Part shown: positions 1 through 8,996 of the stretch, in pieces
Layout: each line of letters opens with the position of its first letter
How positions within the stretch are numbered: the stretch's first letter is position 1
Source: Ciceribacter thiooxidans
GTDB taxonomy: Bacteria > Pseudomonadota > Alphaproteobacteria > Rhizobiales > Rhizobiaceae
DNA: 64,000 nucleotides
Direction of reading: 5' to 3'
NCBI RefSeq assembly: GCF_014126615.1
Contig: NZ_CP059897.1
Coordinates: 558,001 to 622,000 of the forward strand
Notes under the pieces: model-generated
What the model was told of the DNA's origin: nothing
Seen by the model: only the letters and a program-made list of their open reading frames with translations
The model's database searches: none
Translations under genes and position numbers: made by a program

Positions 1-590
1 CGGTCTTCGGCGGTAAAGCGCCAATAATCGCGAAGCGTGAGGGCGTTGGACAGGAGATTGTCGTGCGTCAGCATGGCGCCCTTGGAGCGGCCCGTCGTGC
101 CGGACGTGTAGAGAATCGCGGCAAGATCGTCCGGACCCCGACGTGCGTCGGTGAAATCGGAAGCTTGCTTGTCTGCACATTCCATCAGAGTGCCGCCGCC
201 GTTCTCGTCGAGTGTTTCGACATGAGCGCCGTGGCCCGCGGCAACTTTCGCGATGCCCTCCCTGACCGCCGGTGCGCAGACCACCACCCGCGGCTCGGCA
301 TCACCGATGAAATAGTCAAGTTCGGTAAGCGTGTAGGCAGTGTTCAGAGGAAGGTAGACTGCGCCGACGCGAAGGCAGGCGAGATAGAGCATCAGCGCTT
401 CGGGACTCTTTTCCACCTGCACGGCGACCCGGTCGCCCGGTTGCACGTCGAGCGCCTCGAGCGCCGATGCGATCCGGCCTGAAAGCGCCAGCATGTCCCC
501 GTAAGTCCACGAGCGACCGTCTGTCGTCCGAATGAAGACGGCATCCGGGCGCGCGGCATTGCGGATCGCGTCGAACAGGTGATTTCTCAT
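1..590 (-). CDS. matB: malonyl-CoA synthetase, N-terminal part (cut by left window edge)
   Basis: An acyl-adenylate-forming enzyme that ligates malonate to CoA using ATP, in the cytoplasm. About 196 residues are visible. The N-terminus begins MRNHLFDAIRNAARPDAVFI, and the AMP-binding P-loop motif LYTSGTTGRSKGAMLTHDN lies around residues 160-180, near the truncated end. The start ATG overlaps the matA stop by four bases (ATGA), which fixes it and indicates translational coupling. The gene ends the dctPQM-matAB operon. Other acyl-CoA synthetases share the motif; the malonate-specific call rests on the MatA neighbour and the MatR-type regulator. The C-terminal catalytic half lies outside the window. 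Confidence 0.88.
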   Translation of the reverse strand, partial: MRNHLFDAIRNAARPDAVFIRTTDGRSWTYGDMLALSGRIASALEALDVQPGDRVAVQVEKSPEALMLYLACLRVGAVYLPLNTAYTLTELDYFIGDAEPRVVVCAPAVREGIAKVAAGHGAHVETLDENGGGTLMECADKQASDFTDARRGPDDLAAILYTSGTTGRSKGAMLTHDNLLSNALTLRDYWRFTAED

Positions 591-2017
591 GAGGTGAACT
601 CCTTGCTGCCTTGCCTTCTTGCTGCGTCATAGGATCCGTCCTTCGCCGCAGGCCCGCCCGCCGTGGGCGCGCGGGGCCCTCTGTCGGCCGGTACGAGACG
701 CCGGACCGCAGGCGCGGCGACGACCTCGCCGCGGCTTGCGAACGCTTCGTGGTTCGTCTCGATGTCCTCGAGCTTGTAGAGGTAGTTAACCATGAGGCCA
801 TGCGCCTGGCGCATCGCCCGATCCGAGCGGTCGCCGAGGAAGTTGATGCGCTCGAGCCGCGCGCCATTGCCGAGATGGAAGCGCGCGACGGGATCGAGCG
901 GCTTGCCGTTTCGATTGCGGGCTCTGAGAAAATACCAGGCTGCGGCCGTGGTCAGGGCAGGTTCGACGCTTGTCCTCGCCTGCGGCCGGTCGGCCCAGTC
1001 CGGCTCGTCGAGCACCGCGAGCGCGGCGCGGTCAGCCGGCGTGAGGGCGTCGGAGACGTCTGCCCGACGCTCGTGCGACAGCCAGTCGGCAAAACCGGGC
1101 ACCGGCGACAAGGTGACGAAGGTGTCGAGACGGGGAAGCTCGCGCCGCAGATCCTCCACGACCTGTTTGATCAGGAAGTTGCCGAACGAGATACCCCGCA
1201 GTCCTTCCTGGCAGTTCGAGATGGAATAGAAGACCGCGGTTGTCGCATCGGCTGCGGCGATTATCGTGCGGTCCTCGCTCAATAGATCGGAGATGGTCGC
1301 GGGCATGTCGCGCGTCAGTGCCACCTCCACGAAGATCAGTGGATCATCGAGGAGTTGCGGATGGAAGAAGGCGAAGCACCGCCGGTCTTCCGGTGCGAGG
1401 CGCCGCCGCAGCTCGTCCCAGCCACCAATGTCGTGAACGGCCTCGTAGCGTATGATCTTTTCCAGGATATCGGCCGGCGTCGACCAACTGATTGGTCGCA
1501 GCATGAGAAAGCCACGGTTGAACCATGACCCGAAGAGATGGGCAAAGTCCGCGTCAACCGCCTCGAGGTCAGGATTGTCTCTCTTCAAGGCAAGCAGGAC
1601 TTCTCGCATTCCCACGAGCGTGGCCGTACCGTTCGGCGCGAGGTTGAGCCTCCGGATGAGTTCCTGCCGGCGAGGTTCCGCCGCCTCGCTGAGTTCGAGC
1701 AGTGCCTTCGGGCTTGGGTCGGTGCGATAGGCCTCGATCGCTCGCTCGAGCCTGTCCGTATTCGGTCCGAAGCGGGTGAGCAGCGCGACCATGAAGTCGC
1801 GTTGGTCTTGCTGGTCCAAGGCCTGCCAGCGGTCCAGGATACCCTTGGCGAGTGCCATTCCAGAAGCCTCACCCCTGCTGGACAACAGGGTTTCGCAGAG
1901 CTTCTCCATCGAGCCGACCGCGTCGTCGTCGTCCTGAGGGGGACCGAGCGACAACAGCCGCCGGCCGCGATCGGTGATGCTCTGAAGCATGTCGCTGAAA
2001 AACGAGGTCGTGTTCAT
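587..2017 (-). CDS. matA: malonyl-CoA decarboxylase
   Basis: Decarboxylates malonyl-CoA to acetyl-CoA and CO2, completing malonate use together with MatB. The protein has 476 residues, normal for bacterial malonyl-CoA decarboxylase. An N-terminal helical domain is followed by the catalytic GNAT-like domain with family-typical stretches such as YSISNCQEGLRGISFGNFLI and VTLSPVPGFADWL. The frame is open further upstream, but that part lies inside the transporter gene. The ATG at 2017 overlaps the dctM stop by four bases and is the credible start. The tail overlaps matB in the same way, so three genes are coupled in series. There is no sign of damage. Confidence 0.93.
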   Translation of the reverse strand: MNTTSFFSDMLQSITDRGRRLLSLGPPQDDDDAVGSMEKLCETLLSSRGEASGMALAKGILDRWQALDQQDQRDFMVALLTRFGPNTDRLERAIEAYRTDPSPKALLELSEAAEPRRQELIRRLNLAPNGTATLVGMREVLLALKRDNPDLEAVDADFAHLFGSWFNRGFLMLRPISWSTPADILEKIIRYEAVHDIGGWDELRRRLAPEDRRCFAFFHPQLLDDPLIFVEVALTRDMPATISDLLSEDRTIIAAADATTAVFYSISNCQEGLRGISFGNFLIKQVVEDLRRELPRLDTFVTLSPVPGFADWLSHERRADVSDALTPADRAALAVLDEPDWADRPQARTSVEPALTTAAAWYFLRARNRNGKPLDPVARFHLGNGARLERINFLGDRSDRAMRQAHGLMVNYLYKLEDIETNHEAFASRGEVVAAPAVRRLVPADRGPRAPTAGGPAAKDGSYDAARRQGSKEFTS

Positions 2018-3330
2018 TGGATCGCCCCCAGCATGTGGTTCGGCAACCAGGTCGCAAGGCCCGGGAAGATGCAGAGGATGAGGATCGCCAGGAACATGAC
2101 GAGCACGTAGGGCAGCGAACCCCAGAGGATGTCTCTTGTCTGGATTTGCGGCGCAATGGCATTGATGACGAAGAGATTGAGGCCGATCGGCGGCGTGATC
2201 AGGCCGACCTCCATATTGATCGTCAGTATGATCGCGAACCAGTACGGGTCGAAGCCGGCCTGGGTGATGATCGGAAACAGCATCGGTGCGGTCATCACGA
2301 TGACGGCGACCGGCGGCAGGAACATGCCGCAGATCAGCAGGAACACGTTGATGACCAGCATCAGCACCCACCGGTTCACGTCCATGTCGGCGATGGCGGC
2401 GGCGACAGTCTGCGTAATGAACAAGGAAGAAAGCGCAAAGGCGAAGAGCTCGGCGGCGGCCATGATCATCATGATCATGACGCTTTCCTTCATCGCCGAA
2501 CCGAAGATGCCCGCGACGGACCGGAACCGGAACAGCCGGTAAGCGATGATTACAACGAGCAAGGTCAAAAGCGCGCCCGCACCGGCCGCCTCCGACGGGG
2601 TCGCGATCCCGCCGTAGAGCACGTATAGCGTTCCGGCGATGATCAACAGGAACGGGAGGATGCGCGGAAGGCCGGTCAGCCGTTCCTTCATCGAGTATCG
2701 CACGAGGCGGGCGTCGAATTCATAGCCCTTGCGCTTGCAGTCGATGATTGCCCAGGCCATGAACATGACCGTCAGCAGAAGTCCCGGAACGACCCCTGCC
2801 ATAAACAAGCGGCCGATCGAGGTTTCGGTCGCGATTCCGTAGACGATCAGCGTCACCGATGGGGGAATGAGGATCCCGAGCGTGCCGCCGGCTGCGATCG
2901 AGCCGCTCGCCACAGAGGTTGGGTATCCACGCCGAAGCATCTCCGGAATGCCCATCTTGCCGATGGCGGCGCACGTCGCGGGCGAGGAGCCGGTCATGCC
3001 GGAAAAGATTGCGCATGCTCCGATATTCGAAAGGATGAGGCCGCCGGGAATGCGGTTCAGCCAGCGGTCGAGTGAGGTGTAGAGGTCCGATCCGGCCGGA
3101 GACGACGCGACCGCCGCGCCCATGAGGACGAACATGGGAATGGACACATAGGCGAGATTGGCGATGCCGGAAAACATCGTGTCGCCGAGCACGTAGAAGA
3201 TCGCGCCGCCACTTTGCGCATAGAGTCCCGCAAAGGCTGCAAGCCCAAGGGCGAAGGCGATCGGCATGCCTGTCGCCAGCAGCGCGAACAGGCAGCTGAC
3301 GATCATCAGTCCGGAAACGGTGGGGCTCAT
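2014..3330 (-). CDS. dctM: TRAP transporter large permease (DctM type)
   Basis: Large membrane subunit of a tripartite ATP-independent periplasmic transporter, an ion-gradient-driven importer of small organic acids. It has 438 residues and about a dozen hydrophobic segments. Typical DctM features are the N-terminal GMPIAFALGLAAFAGLY region, the loop SGMTGSSPATCAAIGKMGIPEM and the hairpin GLITPPIGLNLFVINAIAP near the C-terminus. It overlaps dctQ upstream and matA downstream by four bases each. Position in the mat operon suggests malonate as substrate, taking the place of the MatC carrier of classical rhizobial mat operons; this is inference. Confidence 0.92.
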   Translation of the reverse strand: MSPTVSGLMIVSCLFALLATGMPIAFALGLAAFAGLYAQSGGAIFYVLGDTMFSGIANLAYVSIPMFVLMGAAVASSPAGSDLYTSLDRWLNRIPGGLILSNIGACAIFSGMTGSSPATCAAIGKMGIPEMLRRGYPTSVASGSIAAGGTLGILIPPSVTLIVYGIATETSIGRLFMAGVVPGLLLTVMFMAWAIIDCKRKGYEFDARLVRYSMKERLTGLPRILPFLLIIAGTLYVLYGGIATPSEAAGAGALLTLLVVIIAYRLFRFRSVAGIFGSAMKESVMIMMIMAAAELFAFALSSLFITQTVAAAIADMDVNRWVLMLVINVFLLICGMFLPPVAVIVMTAPMLFPIITQAGFDPYWFAIILTINMEVGLITPPIGLNLFVINAIAPQIQTRDILWGSLPYVLVMFLAILILCIFPGLATWLPNHMLGAIQ

Positions 3331-3890
3331 CGAGCGATCTCCCGAGGGTGAGGTGTGGCACCGGACTTCCGCTCGACGTCATCACGACCGCTCGCCACGG
3401 GCGCGCGCAAGGCAGTCACAAGTGTCGCGAGTTGCGCGAGATATTGCAGGCACAGCATGGCGAAGCTTATCGGCAGGGCGGCAAGCGGCACCCAGAGCGG
3501 CGGCGCCCAGACGCTCGAGTGCTTCCAGTTGCCCGCCCATGCGTCGTGGAACTGGATCCAGGTCGCGATCAGCATGATGACGCAGAAGATGAGACCGAGA
3601 AGACCCGCGAGGACGCGCAGCACCGCCCGGGTTCGGTCGCCGACCATCATCTCCACGACGTCGACACCGACATGCCCGCCCTTCAGCAAGACGTAAGGTG
3701 CACCCAGAAACATGGCCGCCGTAGCGGAGAACACGACGAAATCCGTCTGCCAGATCGTTGGCTGACGCAGCACGTAGCGCATCGCAATCATCTGGCAAAT
3801 CACGAGCATAGCGGCGATCACCAGCGCCGTCGCAATGATCGCGAGCCCGCGCGAAGCATTGCCGACAACCGTTACATAGGCCTTGAGCAT
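3327..3890 (-). CDS. dctQ: TRAP transporter small permease (DctQ type)
   Basis: Small four-helix membrane subunit that pairs with DctM and docks the binding protein. It has 187 residues with four predicted membrane helices, including SRGLAIIATALVIAAMLVIC near the N-terminus and VLAGLLGLIFCVIMLIATWI in the middle. A GAGGATAA ribosome-binding site precedes the ATG. The last four bases overlap dctM. It is separated from dctP by about 70 bases that hold a perfect GC hairpin. Confidence 0.87.
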   Translation of the reverse strand: MLKAYVTVVGNASRGLAIIATALVIAAMLVICQMIAMRYVLRQPTIWQTDFVVFSATAAMFLGAPYVLLKGGHVGVDVVEMMVGDRTRAVLRVLAGLLGLIFCVIMLIATWIQFHDAWAGNWKHSSVWAPPLWVPLAALPISFAMLCLQYLAQLATLVTALRAPVASGRDDVERKSGATPHPREIAR

Positions 3891-3925
3891 GCGATTATCC
3901 TCGAATTGCCGGTATGCGGGCGGCA

Positions 3926-3945
3926 GGGCGCGCTGTCGCGCGCCC
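3926..3945 (-). other. intercistronic GC hairpin between dctP and dctQ
   Basis: The arms GGGCGCGC and GCGCGCCC pair perfectly around a four-base loop. No T-run follows in the direction of transcription, so it is more likely a 3'-end stabiliser or partial attenuator that keeps binding-protein mRNA above permease mRNA than a full terminator. The function is inferred from position. Confidence 0.6.
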
Positions 3946-3959
3946 CTCGCTCATCCTTC

Positions 3960-4964
3960 TCACTTCACAGCGAGAGCCTTCTCGATCAGCTTGTCACCGC
4001 CGGGCACATTGGCGGCGAAGTTCTTGTAGGAGGATTCCTTGGCGATCTTGAGCCAGGCATCGAAGTCCTCCTTCGACATCTGGACTACCTCGACACCTGC
4101 TTTCTTGTAGGTGTCGACCATCACCTGATCGCCCTTGCGGACCTCTTCGTTGAAGTAGGTCTCGGCCTTCTCGCCGGCGGCGAGGATCGCCTTTTGCTGC
4201 TCTTCCGTCAGGCCTTCGAAGACCTGTTTCGACATCAGCACCGGCTCGTACATGAACCAGAGCGCGTTCTCGCCGGGTGCGGTCAGGCATTTGGCCTGCT
4301 CGAAGAGTCGGTAGGAGACAAAGCTTGCCGACGATGTATTGGCAGCGTCAAGCACGCCCGTCTGCATGCCTGTGTAGATTTCCGAAGAGGGCATGGACGA
4401 GATCGACGCGCCTGCTGCCACCAGCATTTCTTCAAAGGCCGGTCCCGCCGCGCGGATCACCTGTCCCTTGATGGTGTCGGGTGAGGTGATGCAGTTCTTC
4501 TTCGACGCGAATGCGCCGGAAAGCCAGGCGTCCGAGATGACGATCGCACCGGCGTCATCAATGATCTTCTTGATGTCCTGCATGAACTCGGAGTCGTTGA
4601 GCCGGGTTGCGCGGTCGAAGTTTCCGACGAGCCCCGGCATCAGCGTTGCGGAGAATTCCGGATGGCGACCCGAAGCATAGTCCAGCGGGAAAGATGTCAT
4701 GTCTAGAAGACCGCGGGTGACGGCGTTCCATTGGTCGTTCGGCTTGTAGAGTGACGATCCCGGAAAGACCTGTATCTCGAGGCCGACATTGGCTGCCGCC
4801 ACCTCCCTGGCGATCAGCTGAACCATTTCGTCACGGATATCCCCCTTTCCGCCGGGGAACTGGTGCGAGGCCTTCAATACGGTTTGGGCATCGGCCGCTG
4901 TCACGGCAAGGCTGCCGACCACGGCGACTGCGGATGCCATCAGCGTCCGTCGAAAAATGCTCAT
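3960..4964 (-). CDS. dctP: TRAP transporter periplasmic substrate-binding protein (DctP type), probable malonate binder
   Basis: Captures the substrate in the periplasm and hands it to DctQM. It has 334 residues. The N-terminus MSIFRRTLMASAVAVVGSLA ending AADA is a clear Sec signal peptide, with the mature protein starting near QTVLKASHQFPGG. The start at 4964 was preferred over an upstream in-frame codon because AGGGAGGAAAAG sits directly before it and it gives a normal signal peptide. It is the first gene of dctPQM-matAB, reading away from the divergent regulator. The substrate is inferred from MatA and MatB. Confidence 0.9.
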   Translation of the reverse strand: MSIFRRTLMASAVAVVGSLAVTAADAQTVLKASHQFPGGKGDIRDEMVQLIAREVAAANVGLEIQVFPGSSLYKPNDQWNAVTRGLLDMTSFPLDYASGRHPEFSATLMPGLVGNFDRATRLNDSEFMQDIKKIIDDAGAIVISDAWLSGAFASKKNCITSPDTIKGQVIRAAGPAFEEMLVAAGASISSMPSSEIYTGMQTGVLDAANTSSASFVSYRLFEQAKCLTAPGENALWFMYEPVLMSKQVFEGLTEEQQKAILAAGEKAETYFNEEVRKGDQVMVDTYKKAGVEVVQMSKEDFDAWLKIAKESSYKNFAANVPGGDKLIEKALAVK

Positions 4965-5019
4965 CTTTTCCTCCCTGGTGTTCCGGCCCTCCCGCCGGTG
5001 GTATAAGAATGAAGCAATC

Positions 5020-5052
5020 TTGCGCACAATGTCAACAATCTTGTATACAAGA
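5020..5052. promoter_or_regulatory. pair of GntR-type operator sites between dctP and the regulator
   Basis: TCTTGTATACAAGA (5039-5052) is a perfect 14-base palindrome. A weaker copy of the same TTG-N4-CAA core, TTGCGCACAA (5020-5029), lies upstream with its centre 21 bases away, two helical turns. This core is typical of FadR/GntR-type operators and, from memory, resembles the site described for rhizobial MatR. Both sites lie between the divergent dctP and regulator genes and could control both promoters. Confidence 0.75.
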
Positions 5053-5089
5053 AACGAGGCGGCGCATATCTGGGCGAAATGGGCAGGGA

Positions 5090-5764
5090 ATGAGCGAGAA
5101 TATCTTCTACAAACTGCGAGACAGTATCGAGAACGGCATTGTGACGGGCGAGTTCGCGCCGGGAGAGCGCCTTGATGAAACCCAGCTCGCGACCCGCTTC
5201 GGGGTTTCCCGTACTCCGATCCGGGAAGCGTTGATGCAGTTGAGCGCCATCGGGCTCGTCGAGATCAGGCCAAGACGGGGCGCCGTCGTGGTCGATCCGG
5301 CTCCCCAGCGCGTCTTCGAAATGTTCGAGGTGATGGCCGAACTGGAAGCCATGGCGGGAGCGCTTGCCGCACGCCGGCATACCAGGGAGGATGGAGCCGC
5401 ACTCGTCTCCGCCCACGAGAAATGCCAGGAGGCGTCCGAGAGCGAGGACACCGATCGCTACTATTACGAGAACGAGCGATTTCACCAGGCGATATACGCA
5501 GCAAGCCACAGCGGCTTCCTCGAGGAACAATGCCTGGCGCTGCACCGGCGGCTTCGCCCCTATCGTCGTCTCCAGCTCAGGGTCCGCAACCGCATGAAGA
5601 CCTCGTTCAGCGAACATGGGGAGATCGTCGAGGCTATCCTTGCCGGCGACGCGACCGCCGCGCGGGAGCGGTTACGCAGTCACGTCGCGGTTCAAGGCGA
5701 CCGTTTTGGCGATCTTGTGGCCAATCTGGCCAATCGCGAGCGCCGCGCCGGCCGTTCGGGATAG
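5090..5764 (+). CDS. matR: GntR/FadR-family regulator of the malonate operon (MatR-like)
   Basis: A DNA-binding repressor or activator with 224 residues. The winged-helix domain occupies residues 1-70 (KLRDSIENGIVTGEFAPGER, then TRFGVSRTPIREALMQL). The C-terminal all-helical FCD effector domain includes ELEAMAGALAARR and YYENERFHQAIYAASHSGF. The frame is open upstream to 4751, but those residues overlap dctP and the operators; the ATG at 5090 gives the usual GntR N-terminus. It is divergent from dctP. The expected ligand is malonate or malonyl-CoA, by analogy. It ends 46 bases from the convergent atpG. Confidence 0.87.
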   Translation: MSENIFYKLRDSIENGIVTGEFAPGERLDETQLATRFGVSRTPIREALMQLSAIGLVEIRPRRGAVVVDPAPQRVFEMFEVMAELEAMAGALAARRHTREDGAALVSAHEKCQEASESEDTDRYYYENERFHQAIYAASHSGFLEEQCLALHRRLRPYRRLQLRVRNRMKTSFSEHGEIVEAILAGDATAARERLRSHVAVQGDRFGDLVANLANRERRAGRSG

Positions 5765-5810
5765 GACCGCCGAGCCGGCCGTCTTCCGATGATGGCCCTT
5801 CAGCACGATG

Positions 5811-6713
5811 CTACGACCTGTCCCGGCTCCGTCGCGAGGCGTTCCGCGCGCCGGTCGGTCCGGCGGGATCATCCGCCTGGTCAGCCAGCTCGATGACCTC
5901 GTTGGTGATCTCCTCCTGGCGGAGTTGTCGGGCGAGCGCGGTGAGGTCCTCCAGCTTCCTCGAGACATTGTCCTTTGCCGCGATCATGGCGCGTGCGCGC
6001 GCCTCGTTCTCCGCTGCGAAGGAGATGATGACCGCCTCGCACAACTCGGCAAACACGTATTCCTGCGCAAGCCCCTCGAGGAGGCGCTGTGGCGGAAGCG
6101 TGATCAGGGGCGCCTCCGTCAGCCGCGCAAGCTGAAACCTTTGGTAGTCGAAGGGTATCAGGCGCTTTGTGACAATGTCGATCCGGCCGGCAGGCGCGAG
6201 CGCCGTGTGAATGACGGTGACATTGGTTATCGCACCCGCCTCCAGGCGATCGTAGAGCGCGTCGACGATCCGTTCGGCAAGCTGTGCCGCCTCGTCGACA
6301 TGGGCGATCATCGGCGCCGACCACTCGACCGTAAGCCCTCGCTCGCCCGCGATCATCAGTCCGCGGTCTCCGACGAGAAGCAGCGCCTGTGGATGTCCGG
6401 CGCGCTCATTGCTAAATGCCTCCACTGCATCCAGCACTCTCTCGTTGAACGTGCCGGCAAAACCCTGCTCCGTGCAGAACGCGACGACTGCCTCGCCACC
6501 GGAGGCGTTGACGGTGGCCGGTGAGGCCGGCATCAGCGAGAGAGCCTCGCCGATCGCGACGCCGATCGCATCGGCGTAGGTTCGCACACCAGCAAGGTGC
6601 TGGCGTGCCTCCCGCGAATGGGCCACGGCGATGCCGCGCATCGCGGTCACGATCGTGGACAGCTGCCGGACGGAGCCTATTCTCGCTTCGACGCCGCTGA
6701 GCCGCTCGGCCAT
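5811..6713 (-). CDS. atpG: N-type ATPase gamma subunit
   Basis: Central stalk subunit transmitting rotation between the F1 head and the c-ring. It has 300 residues. The N-terminal helix begins MAERLSGVEARIGSVRQLSTIVTAMRGIAVA, and the C-terminal helix contains AENEARARAMIAAKDNVSRKL, where housekeeping gamma has the ARMxAMxxAxxNA signature. The sequence is clearly diverged from housekeeping gamma, as expected for the alternative enzyme. It is the last gene of the operon and starts three bases after atpA. It converges with the MatR-like gene 46 bases away, with no obvious terminator between them. Confidence 0.88.
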   Translation of the reverse strand: MAERLSGVEARIGSVRQLSTIVTAMRGIAVAHSREARQHLAGVRTYADAIGVAIGEALSLMPASPATVNASGGEAVVAFCTEQGFAGTFNERVLDAVEAFSNERAGHPQALLLVGDRGLMIAGERGLTVEWSAPMIAHVDEAAQLAERIVDALYDRLEAGAITNVTVIHTALAPAGRIDIVTKRLIPFDYQRFQLARLTEAPLITLPPQRLLEGLAQEYVFAELCEAVIISFAAENEARARAMIAAKDNVSRKLEDLTALARQLRQEEITNEVIELADQADDPAGPTGARNASRRSRDRS

Positions 6714-6716
6714 CGT

Positions 6717-8255
6717 TCACGACCCCGCGTCTGCCGCAGTGGAGGCGAGCTCCGCTGCAAGCCTCGCGACCACCGCCACGAGATCGGCGAGCTGACTCTC
6801 GTCGAGCCGCTTGCCTTCTGCGATAGCCGCTGTCGCGGATGTCGGGTTTGCGTCGAGGAAAGCGGCGAGGCGTGAGCGCAGCTTCGCCAGGTCTTCCGGC
6901 GAAAGCGAGTCGAGCGTCCCGGCGTTCAGGGCGGCAAGCAGGGCGATCTGGTCGATTATCCGCAAGGTTGCGAAGCGCTGCTGCGAGAGCAGGGCGCGGA
7001 TGTGCCTCCCACGCGACATCTGCGCCTTGACGCGCTTGTCGGAAATGCCGCCGAAGCGGGTGAACATTTCGAGCTCTTGGAACTGCGAATACTGCAGGCG
7101 AACCTCGCCGGATACCTGTCGCAGGGCCGGATGCTGCGCCTTGCCGCCGACGCGGCTGACGCTGAGGCCGACGTCGACGGCCGGCCTTTGATCGGCGGTG
7201 AAAAGGTGCGAATTGAGGACAATCTGTCCGTCCGTGATCGAGATCAGGTTCGTCGGAATATAGGCCGACAGATTGCCGGCGTCCGTTTCGGCGATCGGCA
7301 ATGCCGTGAGAGATCCCCCTCCGTGCTTGGCCGAGAGCTTCGCCGCGCGCTCCAGGAGGCGCGCATGCAAGTAGAAGACGTCGCCGGGATAGGCCTCCCG
7401 ACCCGGCGGTTCGCGCGTCAAGAGCGCCAGTTCGCGATGGGTTGCGGCATGCTTGCTGAGATCATCGATCACAATCAGTGCATGCTCACCCCGGTCCCGG
7501 AAATATTCCGCCATGGTGAAGCCGGCGAACGGCGCAATCCACTGCAGTCCCGGCGAAGCCGCGGCGGACGCGACCACGAAGATGCACCGGTCCATGGCGC
7601 CATGATGACGGACGGATTCAATGACGCGCTCGACGGCGGTCGCCCGCTGTCCGACGGCCACATAGACGCAGATGATGTCGGCGTCCTTCTGGTTGACAAT
7701 CGTGTCGACAGCGATCGAGGTCTTTCCCGTCGCCCGGTCGCCGATGATCAGTTCGCGTTGGCCACGGCCGAGGGCGAACAGTGCGTCGACAACGAGAATG
7801 CCGGTCTCGACGGGGTGCGATACGAGGTCGCGATCGATAATGGCCGGCGCAGGTCTTTCAATGGGCTCCTCTGTCTCTGCGGCAACGGGCGGTCCTCCGT
7901 CGAGTGGCCGGCCGAGGGGGTCGACGATCCGGCCGAGCAACGCGCGTCCGACAGGAACCCGCACGACTTCGCCGGTGCCGCGAACACGGGAGCCGGACCG
8001 GATCGCCACTCCGTCATCGAGTAGGACGGCGCTGATGGTGTCCTCGTCCAGCGTAAGCGCAAAGCCGGTGCGCCCGCCTTCGAAGAGCAGCAATTCGTTC
8101 AGGCGGACGTCAGGCAGGCCGGAAACGGCCGCGACATTGTCGGCGACATGCTCGACCCGGCCCACAGCCTCGGCGGAAGGACCAAGCTGCAACTGCCCGA
8201 TCTCGGCGCTGCTGTCAGCGAACCAGTTCGATGTCTCCTTCCTGTTCTCCGTCAT
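6717..8255 (-). CDS. atpA: N-type ATPase alpha subunit
   Basis: Non-catalytic nucleotide-binding subunit of the F1 head, 512 residues. Its Walker A motif GDRATGKT (residues 172-179) replaces the usual [28 protein letters not shown] and [20 protein letters not shown] are recognisable alpha regions. The ORF continues upstream, but the ATG at 8255 overlaps the atpF stop by four bases and is the natural start. The N-terminal crown region that normally binds delta ([20 protein letters not shown]) is distinctive, as expected if delta function sits in the b subunit. Confidence 0.93.
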   Translation of the reverse strand: MTENRKETSNWFADSSAEIGQLQLGPSAEAVGRVEHVADNVAAVSGLPDVRLNELLLFEGGRTGFALTLDEDTISAVLLDDGVAIRSGSRVRGTGEVVRVPVGRALLGRIVDPLGRPLDGGPPVAAETEEPIERPAPAIIDRDLVSHPVETGILVVDALFALGRGQRELIIGDRATGKTSIAVDTIVNQKDADIICVYVAVGQRATAVERVIESVRHHGAMDRCIFVVASAAASPGLQWIAPFAGFTMAEYFRDRGEHALIVIDDLSKHAATHRELALLTREPPGREAYPGDVFYLHARLLERAAKLSAKHGGGSLTALPIAETDAGNLSAYIPTNLISITDGQIVLNSHLFTADQRPAVDVGLSVSRVGGKAQHPALRQVSGEVRLQYSQFQELEMFTRFGGISDKRVKAQMSRGRHIRALLSQQRFATLRIIDQIALLAALNAGTLDSLSPEDLAKLRSRLAAFLDANPTSATAAIAEGKRLDESQLADLVAVVARLAAELASTAADAGS

Positions 8256-8983
8256 TCGTGCGCCAGCTCCCGGGCTATGCGGTCGAGATCGCCGCGAAAA
8301 CTGTTGCGCACTAGGGCATGCGGCGTGTCGATCTCCAGACCGGCGATGAGATCGGTGTCGCAAATGACGGTGAGGTCTACCGGACGGCCGAGTGCGCTCG
8401 AGAGCCTGGCGTGCAGGGTCTCGTCTTCGCCGGTGGTCAGGGGTCGTGCGGTCTTGAGGGTCAGCGGCGTGCCCTTGCCGATGTCGGATCGACTCTCTTC
8501 GGGCAGGGCGACGATGGCGTCGACGAGGCCGTCGATGAAGCCGGAGACCTTTGCCTCGTCCGGGAGGCGGGTGAAGAGCTTGCGGGCGATCTCGACGGCG
8601 AGCGCCTTTGCGCGCTCGGCATCGGCAGCCGCGGCCTCTAGGCGCTTCCGGTCGATTTCGGTGGCGGCGGTGTGTCTCAGCGTCTCGGCATCGTCACGCG
8701 CCTGCGCAAGGAGCTTCGCCTTCGCCGCCTCGGCGTCGGCGGCCGCAGCTTTCAGAGCTTCTCCCCGGCTCTGGGCGATCCGTTGCACCTCCTCGGCAGC
8801 CTTCTGCCGCTCCGTCTCGGCGTCGGCGCGCGCCTGTTCTGCCAGGCTCATCACGCTTGCGGCCTCGGCGCGCCTCGCCTCGATGATCGCGGTGACGGGC
8901 TTCAGCAGGAAGCGCTGCAGGAGCCAGACGAGGATCAGGACGTTTATGGCTTGCAGCCCAAGTGTCCACCAGTCGATGTGCAT
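8252..8983 (-). CDS. atpF: N-type ATPase b subunit fused to a delta-like C-terminal domain
   Basis: Peripheral stalk subunit of 243 residues, versus about 155-170 for an ordinary b subunit. A single membrane helix lies at residues 7-28 ([20 protein letters not shown]). A long Ala/Glu/Arg-rich coiled coil runs to about residue 150. The last 70 residues ([20 protein letters not shown], then [20 protein letters not shown]) resemble the C-terminal third of the delta subunit. No atpH occurs in the operon, so this protein probably supplies delta function. It is 13 bases after atpE and overlaps atpA. Confidence 0.88.
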   Translation of the reverse strand: MHIDWWTLGLQAINVLILVWLLQRFLLKPVTAIIEARRAEAASVMSLAEQARADAETERQKAAEEVQRIAQSRGEALKAAAADAEAAKAKLLAQARDDAETLRHTAATEIDRKRLEAAAADAERAKALAVEIARKLFTRLPDEAKVSGFIDGLVDAIVALPEESRSDIGKGTPLTLKTARPLTTGEDETLHARLSSALGRPVDLTVICDTDLIAGLEIDTPHALVRNSFRGDLDRIARELAHE

Positions 8984-8996
8984 GTCGGGGCGCCCC

